A DNA stretch of 27,443 bases, taken from NCBI GenBank assembly GCA_051878795.1, contig JBJEKU010000009.1, positions 1-27,443 of the forward strand. The letters are read 5' to 3'. A model generated the notes under the pieces. The model worked only from the letters and a program-made list of their open reading frames with translations. It had not been told where the DNA came from and ran no database searches. A program made the translations under genes and the position numbers. This document shows, piece after piece, positions 15,740 through 21,980 of this stretch. Source of the stretch: W1P20-047 sp051878795 (GTDB lineage Bacteria; Actinomycetota; Coriobacteriia; Coriobacteriales; Eggerthellaceae). Each line of letters begins with the position of its first letter. Position 1 is the first letter of the stretch.

Positions 15740-15757
15740 AAGAAGGAATTCCTTCTT
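15740..15757. repeat. Perfect 18-bp palindrome after the cupin gene
   Basis: AAGAAGGAATTCCTTCTT is its own reverse complement, 10 bases after the cupin stop. No T-tract follows. It may be a protein-binding site or a short hairpin at the transcript end. The rest of 15730-15933 holds no recognisable gene. Confidence 0.5.
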
Positions 15758-15933
15758 GTGCATATTCATTTCCGAGGGAACCATCGGAGGATCGGGGAAT
15801 AATCGATAAAGCACGAAGATGTATTCAATGAGGAATCCGGTCGTTCTTGCACCGATGTTTGCAGGGCGTTACCTGGAAACGGGGGAGCTGGGTGTACATT
15901 TGATACGTGATATGAGCGATGAAGGAGGTCCGA

Positions 15934-16296
15934 ATGGAGAAGGAATCGTTCGATTTCGTTGCCGAGCGCGTTGAGACTTTGATTGCTTCCGGTGCGAGCA
16001 CCCAGGTTACCAAGGATGCCGCCCAGGCCTGGAAGGATGCTGTTACAGAAGACCGGGCTGCCGCGTACGATGCGACCGTCAAGCTGCTCGATGTTCTGGA
16101 GGGTCGTCCCACCACTATCGATGGTGTCATTGCCTTTGCAGAAGGTCCTGCCAAGCAGATCTTCGGAGAAGAGGCTGCGGCGAAGATGCTCGAAGAGCAG
16201 AAGCAGCGCAAGGAAGCGGGTGCGAAGTATTGCAACTGCGATGCCTGCACCGCCGCAAGCGAACTGCTCGCCGAGTTCGGAAGGATCGAGCTGTAA
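15934..16296 (+). CDS. Small conserved protein with KYCNCDAC motif
   Basis: The ATG at 15934 is set by the near-perfect AAGGAGG five bases upstream. The protein has 120 residues and is helical and Ala/Glu-rich, with a C-terminal GAKYCNCDACTAASELL motif. I recall this as a widespread small family in Firmicutes and Coriobacteria (closing motif like KYCDCPAC), sometimes loosely labelled as a chaperone; its function is unknown to me. The Cys residues could bind metal. It is followed by its own terminator, so it is probably a single-gene unit. It lacks a Gly-Gly leader and is not a RiPP precursor in my reading. Confidence 0.75.
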   Translation: MEKESFDFVAERVETLIASGASTQVTKDAAQAWKDAVTEDRAAAYDATVKLLDVLEGRPTTIDGVIAFAEGPAKQIFGEEAAAKMLEEQKQRKEAGAKYCNCDACTAASELLAEFGRIEL

Positions 16297-16330
16297 GCTT
16301 CGGTATCTGCAACCCGTTTGATCGGTTCAG

Positions 16331-16373
16331 AACGCGACGTGGAGTGAAAGCTCTGCGTCGCGTTTCGCTTTTG
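16331..16373 (+). terminator. Hairpin terminator after the small Cys-motif gene
   Basis: A 14-bp stem with two G-U pairs (16331-16344 with 16351-16364), a 6-base loop, and a T-rich but interrupted tail (TTCGCTTTT overlapping and after the stem). It lies 35 bases after the stop. Confidence 0.7.
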
Positions 16374-16468
16374 GACGAGGGCTCTACGGAGCGTAGGTTC
16401 TGCGGCATTGCCGAAGGGATTATCCTTGGATGCGGTTGATGGATCGGCTTGCGTGTTTGGAGGGTTTC

Positions 16469-17179
16469 ATGTGCACAAGTATCGTGGTGAATAGGGAAAA
16501 GACCATCGTCGGCTGGAACCTGGATATCCTCGGCATGGAGCATAGAGTGAAGGCTGCCCCCGAAGGGGTGTTCATCGAAATCCTCGATGAAGAGGAAGGA
16601 TGGTTGCCGCTTTTCGGTGCGAATTGCCGCGGGGACTTCGTGGGCATGCCTACCTGCTGGCCGTACGATGAGCGAAGCGATCCGTTTGAGGGTTCCCAGA
16701 ACATCATGATGGTGGATATCGATTTGCTGCTTCAGAAAACAAGCTTCGATCAGGTCAAAGATGCCGCATATGACGGATGTGTCTCGAGCATCCCGGGAGT
16801 AACCTTCATGGGTGCCCTGTCCGATCGGGAAGGAAATGTTCTGCATATTGTTCCTGGTCAGGGTGCGAAATACTACGAAAAGCCCGATTATGCCGTCTTG
16901 ACCAACTTCTCTCCCTTCAAGGGGATGACCGGCGGGCATCCTTGGATGGGTCAAGATCGTTACGGAATCGCAGAACGCATGCTGCAGGGTACATCTGATT
17001 CATTCGATGTCGATGATTGCTTCGAGGTATTGAAAGCCGTTTCGCAAGAGGCGTGCCCTACGGTTGTGTCCATGGTCTTCGACGCAACGGAAGGCGTGGT
17101 GCATTGGTGCCTGGATAGGCGCTGGGATGAAGTGGAGCAGTATCGCTTCGAGGGATATTGCGAATCAGACAATGAGTAA
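16469..17179 (+). CDS. Ntn-hydrolase fold linear amide hydrolase (choloylglycine hydrolase/acyltransferase-like)
   Basis: The start at 16469 is supported by GGAGGG four bases upstream and places Cys at position 2 (MCTSIVV). That is the nucleophile exposed after Met removal in N-terminal nucleophile hydrolases such as bile salt hydrolase, penicillin V acylase and isopenicillin acyltransferase relatives. WNLD at about 29-32 matches the conserved (R)N(L/M)D substrate loop. Later, AVLTNFSPF resembles the VLTN segment of the family. The protein has 236 residues, short against the roughly 320 of bile salt hydrolases, so it is a distant relative and the substrate (a bile-acid conjugate, acyl-homoserine lactone, peptide or other amide) is open. 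It stands alone, convergent with a small minus-strand gene. Confidence 0.78.
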   Translation: MCTSIVVNREKTIVGWNLDILGMEHRVKAAPEGVFIEILDEEEGWLPLFGANCRGDFVGMPTCWPYDERSDPFEGSQNIMMVDIDLLLQKTSFDQVKDAAYDGCVSSIPGVTFMGALSDREGNVLHIVPGQGAKYYEKPDYAVLTNFSPFKGMTGGHPWMGQDRYGIAERMLQGTSDSFDVDDCFEVLKAVSQEACPTVVSMVFDATEGVVHWCLDRRWDEVEQYRFEGYCESDNE

Positions 17180-17191
17180 GCGGGTTTCAGG

Positions 17192-17392
17192 CTATTCTTC
17201 CTCGTCCACCAATCCGAAGCGTTTATACATGATGAGCATGTTCTGATAGCTCATTTTCGTGGCGATAGCCTGCTGGATGGCGGTGCCCCTGGTCTTGCCT
17301 TGGGCCTTCAGCTGGTCGATTCGGCTGGCGCTTTCGGCATAAAGGCGTTGGACTTCCTCGAGCATTGCTTCGAACTGGAAAAGTCGATCCAT
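17192..17392 (-). CDS. Small helical hypothetical protein
   Basis: The protein has 66 residues with AAAGGA six bases before the ATG. It is predicted helical, with heptad-like Leu/Ile spacing (LEEVQRLYAESASRIDQL), and ends in an acidic tail DEEE. No family is recognised. It lies 36 bases downstream of the DUF4143-type ATPase on the same strand and could be co-transcribed, although its higher GC and own ribosome site also allow an independent gene. Confidence 0.6.
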   Translation of the reverse strand: MDRLFQFEAMLEEVQRLYAESASRIDQLKAQGKTRGTAIQQAIATKMSYQNMLIMYKRFGLVDEEE

Positions 17393-17428
17393 CGGATTTC
17401 CTTTCGGGTGCTGTTGCCTTCTGATGGG

Positions 17429-18721
17429 TTAGAAGTTGTTCAAGCTGTTTTCGTCAAGCAGGAAGTCGAATACGCTCATGGTAAGAATTCCATGCTCGTC
17501 ATAAAGAGGTTTAACCGTATCTTTGACGAGCACAACCTTCTTGAAGCTATCGGGCACTGCCAGAAGCGAGGCTTTTTCCTGCTGTTCCTTTTCGATACCT
17601 GGAAGATGGAGCGCCGATTGGATGTAATATCGACGGCTTCCCAGGTTTGCAACGAAGTCGACTTCCAATTGTTTGCGGACCGTCTTTCCGCTTTCGCCGC
17701 TCTTTTTTTTGATAGAACCGACATCAACCGAAAAGCCCCTCATTCTCAGTTCGTTGAAAAGGATGTTTTCCATGATGTGGGTTTCTTCGACCTGCCTGAA
17801 GTTCAGTCTCGCATTTCGAAGTCCGATATCCTCGAAGTAGTACTTCTTGGGGCTTCCGATATATTTCCTTCCTTTGATGTCGTAGCGACGGGCCTCTTCG
17901 ATGAGGAAAGATTCTTCAAGGTAGCCGATGTATGCAGAAATGGTGTTTGTGGAAATCTTTGATTTCAAAACACTGGCGAAAGTCGCTTCGATTTTCGGGG
18001 GGTTGGTGAGCGATCCGATTGAAGACGCCAGAACGTCAACCAAATCTTCGAGCTCTTGGGTTTTCGAGATATCGTTTCTTGAAATGACGTCCTTGAGGTA
18101 CGTCTCAGAGAAAAGTCGCTCGAGATAGCGTGATTTCTGCTCGTCGGTGCGCATGGACAGAATGAGGGGCATTCCTCCGTACACAACGTATTCCGCCCAA
18201 GCTTCGTATTTGTCTCCCTCAAAGCCCTGTATGAATTCCGCGAAGGAAAGCGGCCTGACGCGAATCTCGTCGCCTCGTCCGCGGAATTGGGTCATAACAT
18301 CCGAAGAGAGGAGCTTCGAGTTGCTTCCGGTTACATAAACATCGACGTTGCGCAGATGGAGAAGGCCGTTGAGGACGCCGTAAAGACGCGGCGGTTCGCC
18401 GCTCTCTGCTTCTTCTTTGGAAATCGCGTACTGCACCTCATCGAGGAGAATGTAGTACTGGGCGGTTTTGTCTATTATCCTCGACTTGATGAATTCGTTG
18501 AGAACGCTTGGATCACGGAGCTTGGCGTTGTCTTCGCTATCGAGGGCGATTTCTATGATGCAATCATCGCTTACCTTCAAGTCTCTTCGCAGGTAGTCAC
18601 CGAAAAGGTTGAAGAGGAGGTAGGTCTTGCCGCAGCGCCTTATGCCGGTAACGACTTTGACCATTCCGTTGTGCATCCGATCGATGATCCTGTTCAGATA
18701 GATATCTCTGCGAATTTCCAT
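17429..18721 (-). CDS. AAA-type ATPase with DUF4143 C-terminal domain
   Basis: The ATG at 18721 follows GGAGGA and gives 430 residues; an upstream TTG is less likely. The N-terminal P-loop is GIRRCGKT and the Walker B-like segment is YYILLDEVQ, followed by the sensor segment VYVTGSNSKLLSSD. The middle YGGMPLIL is typical of this family, and the C-terminal half is DUF4143, with the nuclease-like patch LEVDFVAN...YYIQ. These ATPases are common, often horizontally moved, and poorly understood. Base composition looks lower in GC than the neighbours, fitting transfer. An 8-A run on the coding strand (17703-17710 on the plus strand as T) lies in SIKKKSGE and is a potential slippage site. Confidence 0.88.
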   Translation of the reverse strand: MEIRRDIYLNRIIDRMHNGMVKVVTGIRRCGKTYLLFNLFGDYLRRDLKVSDDCIIEIALDSEDNAKLRDPSVLNEFIKSRIIDKTAQYYILLDEVQYAISKEEAESGEPPRLYGVLNGLLHLRNVDVYVTGSNSKLLSSDVMTQFRGRGDEIRVRPLSFAEFIQGFEGDKYEAWAEYVVYGGMPLILSMRTDEQKSRYLERLFSETYLKDVISRNDISKTQELEDLVDVLASSIGSLTNPPKIEATFASVLKSKISTNTISAYIGYLEESFLIEEARRYDIKGRKYIGSPKKYYFEDIGLRNARLNFRQVEETHIMENILFNELRMRGFSVDVGSIKKKSGESGKTVRKQLEVDFVANLGSRRYYIQSALHLPGIEKEQQEKASLLAVPDSFKKVVLVKDTVKPLYDEHGILTMSVFDFLLDENSLNNF

Positions 18722-18865
18722 AACATCCTCCAAATCATCTTCTATTGAGCGATTATGCCATTTTGGACGGTTTCACTCAATGAGAGAGGTTTCCAACTCG
18801 CGTTTGGAAGCTGCGAGGCGAAGTCGACCTGCTTTCGAAAATCCTTCAATGTCGCCAAGAAATGC

Positions 18866-18893
18866 TTGAAATCGGCTTATCAACGGGTAATAT
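18866..18893 (+). promoter_or_regulatory. Likely sigma-70 promoter of the MarR-ABC operon
   Basis: TTGAAA (18866-18871) and TAATAT (18888-18893) are separated by 16 bases. They lie about 40 bases before the MarR start. The AT-rich stretch that follows (TAATTATTAA, about 18909-18918) overlaps the expected transcript start and could be a MarR operator. Confidence 0.55.
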
Positions 18894-18931
18894 GCTTGGA
18901 TGTCAAAGTAATTATTAATCGAGGTGATGTT

Positions 18932-19393
18932 TTGGAACCGACGGAGAATCGGTATGCGGATAATACCCTTTTCATGATGGGTTCCGTGGTTGCGGAAATG
19001 AACGCTTTCCTGCTCGAGCGCTTGCGGGATGCGGGCATCACCGACCTTGCCCCCTCGCATGGCGACATCCTCGCCGAGTTGTTCTGCTCCGAGCAAGCGA
19101 CCATGGGCGAGCTCGCCCAGCGCATCCGCAGGGATCCTTCTACGGTAACCGCCCTGGTGGGCAAGCTGCGCAAGTTGGGGTATGTCGAGGTATCCCGAAG
19201 CGACGCAGACAAGCGTGTGAGCATCGTGCGCCTTTCCGAAAAAGGGAGGGGATTCAAGGCCACCTTCGAAAGTATTTCCAAAGAGCTCGCGTTAAGGCAA
19301 GCACGTGCCCTTTCCAGCGAAGAGCGCGTGCAACTGAGGGGAATCTTGCAGAAAATGCATGATGAATACAGATCAGAAGGGAATGGAAGATGA
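18932..19393 (+). CDS. MarR family transcriptional regulator
   Basis: A TTG start at 18932 is favoured by GAGGTGAT upstream and by the protein beginning (EPTENRYADNTLFMMG) where MarR helix 1 starts; the frame is open further upstream but that part is not protein-like. The protein has 153 residues. The winged helix is clear: ATMGELAQRIRRDPSTVTALVGKLRKLGYVEVSRSDADKRVSIVRLSEKG, with the DxR wing motif. Its stop overlaps the start of the binding-protein gene (ATGA), so it is the first gene of the importer operon and likely its own and the operon's repressor. Confidence 0.88.
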   Translation: MEPTENRYADNTLFMMGSVVAEMNAFLLERLRDAGITDLAPSHGDILAELFCSEQATMGELAQRIRRDPSTVTALVGKLRKLGYVEVSRSDADKRVSIVRLSEKGRGFKATFESISKELALRQARALSSEERVQLRGILQKMHDEYRSEGNGR

Positions 19394-20217
19394 GGAAAAT
19401 CGTGAAAGGCGCTTTTGTCGCCGCAATCACAGCTTGCATGGCCTTGGGCGTTGCGGGGTGCTCTCAGTCGGGTTCGCAGCCCGAAGAGAAGGAGACGCTT
19501 ACCGTTGCTATGGAGCTGGCGTATCCGCCGTTCGAGACGAAGACCGACTCGGGCGAGCCCGATGGCGTATCGGTCCAGTTCATGAAGGATTTCGGCGAAG
19601 CGTACGGCTATGATGTGGTGATCGAGAACACTGCTTGGGACGGTCTTATTCCCAGCCTGCAGAGCGGTAAGGCCGACTGCGTGATGAGTTCCATGACCAT
19701 CACCGACGAGCGTGCAGAAGTGGTCGACTTCAGCGAGCCGTATGCGAACGCCCAGTTGGCGTTGCTGGTGAATGCCGATTCCGATATGGAAACCGTCGAC
19801 GACCTGAACCAGCAGGGCAAGTCCATCGCAGTGAAGACCGGTTCAACCGGCGACATCTATGCGACCGAGCATCTGCCCGAGTGCAATATCATCCGACTTG
19901 CCGATGAGAGCGCCTGCGTCACGGAGGTGTCCCAGGGCAAGGCGGACGCCTTCATCTACGATCAGCTGACCATCTACCGCAACCAGCAGAAGAACCCCGA
20001 CACCACCAAGGCCGTCTATATTCCCTTCCAGGATGTTGAGAACTGGGGCATTGCGGTGAAGAAGGGCAATACCGAACTGCTAGACCAGTTGAACGAGTTC
20101 ATTGAGGAATCGAAGACCGACGGTGAGTTCGATAAGCTGACCGAACAGTATCTCGCCACCGAGAAGGAAGGTTTCGACGAGCTGGGCTTCACCTGGTTCT
20201 TCGATCTGAGCGAATAG
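19390..20217 (+). CDS. Amino-acid-type ABC importer substrate-binding lipoprotein
   Basis: The protein has 275 residues. A lipoprotein signal (MRKIVKG, hydrophobic stretch, lipobox VAGC with Cys 24) is followed by a family 3 solute-binding domain: TLTVAMELAYPPFE, WDGLIPSLQSGKADCVMSSMTITDERAEVVDFSEPY, and IAVKTGSTGD. These features match polar amino acid binding proteins. ATGA overlap with MarR upstream, and a permease 36 bases downstream, mark an operon. The exact ligand (a polar amino acid, cystine-like or other) is not decided. Confidence 0.92.
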   Translation: MRKIVKGAFVAAITACMALGVAGCSQSGSQPEEKETLTVAMELAYPPFETKTDSGEPDGVSVQFMKDFGEAYGYDVVIENTAWDGLIPSLQSGKADCVMSSMTITDERAEVVDFSEPYANAQLALLVNADSDMETVDDLNQQGKSIAVKTGSTGDIYATEHLPECNIIRLADESACVTEVSQGKADAFIYDQLTIYRNQQKNPDTTKAVYIPFQDVENWGIAVKKGNTELLDQLNEFIEESKTDGEFDKLTEQYLATEKEGFDELGFTWFFDLSE

Positions 20218-20253
20218 TGCATGTGAACAACTGAAAGCGGGCATCGAGGCAGA

Positions 20254-21033
20254 ATGAATAATCCGTTCGTAGTGACCAAAGACGCAGCGCCCTCGAAGGG
20301 CAGGATAGCGTTCAACTACCTGATCGTGTGCATGTCCGTGCTTGCCGTGTTCTGGATCGCCCTCGGAGCGATCGGATACCGGCTGGACTTTGCCTTTGTC
20401 GGCCGTTTCTCCGAGCGGATAATCGATGGTTTCATCCTGACATTGCAGGTGAGTGCCGTATCGCTTGTGTTCAGCCTGCTTTTAGGTGCATTGGTGGCGG
20501 CAGGGAAGGGCTCGCGCATCCTGCCGCTGCGTTATCTGTGCGATCTGTACGTGAAGATCATCCGCGGTACGCCTTTGATCATGCAGATCTACCTGTTCTT
20601 CTACATCGTGGGCACCGCGGTGGGGGTGGAAGATCGCTTCATTTCTGGAGTGCTGATCCTTTCGGTGTTCGAAGGCGCCTACATTGCCGAGATTATCCGC
20701 GGCAGCCTGCTTTCCATCGATGCAACCCAGCGCGATGCGGCGCGTGCGGTGGGTTTCACCCGGTCGCAGACCTTGCGTTTCGTTATCGTGCCGCAGATGG
20801 TTGCCCGTACGCTACCGGCGCTGACTGGCCAGTTCGCGAGCATCGTGAAGGATTCTTCCCTGCTCTCGCTCATTTCGGTGATCGAGCTCACCCAGACCAT
20901 GCGCGAGATCAGCGCAGCGAACTTCCAGCTGTTCGAGTGCTACATCCTGCTGGGTTTGCTCTACCTGATCATCACGCTTCCGCTCGAGGGTATTGGACGG
21001 TATTTCGAAAAGAGGTTCGATTTTGCGCATTAG
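20254..21033 (+). CDS. Amino-acid ABC importer permease (HisM/GlnP type)
   Basis: The protein has 259 residues with several membrane helices. The HisMQ-type start of the core is ERIIDGFILTLQVSAVSLVFS, then KIIRGTPLIMQIYLFFY. The coupling EAA loop is EIIRGSLLSIDATQRDAARAVGFTRSQTLRFVIVPQ. The ATPase gene overlaps its end. A single permease gene suggests a homodimer in the membrane. Confidence 0.92.
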   Translation: MNNPFVVTKDAAPSKGRIAFNYLIVCMSVLAVFWIALGAIGYRLDFAFVGRFSERIIDGFILTLQVSAVSLVFSLLLGALVAAGKGSRILPLRYLCDLYVKIIRGTPLIMQIYLFFYIVGTAVGVEDRFISGVLILSVFEGAYIAEIIRGSLLSIDATQRDAARAVGFTRSQTLRFVIVPQMVARTLPALTGQFASIVKDSSLLSLISVIELTQTMREISAANFQLFECYILLGLLYLIITLPLEGIGRYFEKRFDFAH

Positions 21034-21754
21034 CATTGACGGTCTGTGCATGTCCTTCGATGGGGTGCAGGTCCTGAAAGATCTTTCCTTCGATGACGAA
21101 GTGAGTACGCTTGCGGTTATCGGTCCTTCGGGAGGTGGCAAGTCCACCTTGCTCCGTATCCTGGGCGGCTTGCAAAATCCCACGTCGGGAACGGTGCGGA
21201 TCGACGATAATCCGGTCCGCTATGACGAGCGGAGCCTGCCGGCTTATCGCGCCCGATTAGGTTACGTGTTCCAGCAGGGTGGTTTGTTCGCCCATATGAG
21301 CGCGCTCGACAATATCGTCGTCCCCCTGTGCCAGGTCCACGGTTTCTCTAAGGCGGATGCCGAAGGGCGCGCCCTAGAACTTCTCGAGCGTTTCGGGCTT
21401 GCGGAATCCGCTGCGAAGCTCCCGGTGCAGCTTTCCGGTGGTCAGCAGCAGCGTGTTGCCATCGCGCGTGCGGTTGCGCCGCGCCCGAAGCTGCTTTTGC
21501 TCGATGAACCCACGAGTGCGCTCGATCCCATGTACACCAACGAAGTACTCGATCTTATCGATGACCTGCGGCAAGATGGCATGCGTTTCATCATCGTGAC
21601 GCATGAAATGGGCTTTGCTCGCAATGCGTGCCAGAAGTGCGCTTTCCTTTCGGGAGGCAAGCTGCTGGAATACGGCGATTCGGCAGAGCTGTTCGGGTGT
21701 CCGCGCACGCCTGAGCTGCAATCCTTCCTGGCCCGTCTGCTGGAGTGGAGGTAG
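21023..21754 (+). CDS. Amino-acid ABC importer ATPase
   Basis: A TTG start at 21023 with AGAGG upstream overlaps the permease stop by 11 bases and gives 243 residues beginning RISIDGLCMSFDG; an ATG at 20993 would add an unlikely head. Walker A is GPSGGGKST, the signature LSGGQQQR, and Walker B LLLLDEPTSALDP, followed by the switch His in VTHEMGFA. It is complete and normal in size and belongs to the polar amino acid (GlnQ/HisP) group. It powers the importer encoded by the two genes before it. Confidence 0.93.
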   Translation: MRISIDGLCMSFDGVQVLKDLSFDDEVSTLAVIGPSGGGKSTLLRILGGLQNPTSGTVRIDDNPVRYDERSLPAYRARLGYVFQQGGLFAHMSALDNIVVPLCQVHGFSKADAEGRALELLERFGLAESAAKLPVQLSGGQQQRVAIARAVAPRPKLLLLDEPTSALDPMYTNEVLDLIDDLRQDGMRFIIVTHEMGFARNACQKCAFLSGGKLLEYGDSAELFGCPRTPELQSFLARLLEWR

Positions 21755-21880
21755 GCAATATCGTCGACCGTTTCGATGGCTTGCCGAGCGTGATGCGCTT
21801 ACCAGACGAACGGAGATGTGCTGGCTATCGCATGAATTGGTGTAAGTGCCTGTGAAACCTGCGATCTGTCATAATCGGTT

Positions 21881-21980
21881 NNNNNNNNNNNNNNNNNNNN
21901 NNNNNNNNNNNNNNNNNNNNNNNNNNNNNNNNNNNNNNNNNNNNNNNNNNNNNNNNNNNNNNNNNNNNNNNNNNNNNNNN
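21881..21980. other. Assembly gap of 100 Ns
   Basis: Exactly 100 undetermined bases, the usual placeholder for a scaffold join of unknown length. The real missing length is unknown. The gap removes the 5' part of the helicase gene and its upstream region. From 21755 to 21880 I see no gene. Confidence 0.99.

Noticed and set aside
15934..16296. Small Cys-ended protein as a second RiPP precursor
   Set aside because: No Gly-Gly leader; the KYCNCDAC motif is followed by a helical tail and resembles a conserved small protein family rather than a modified core.
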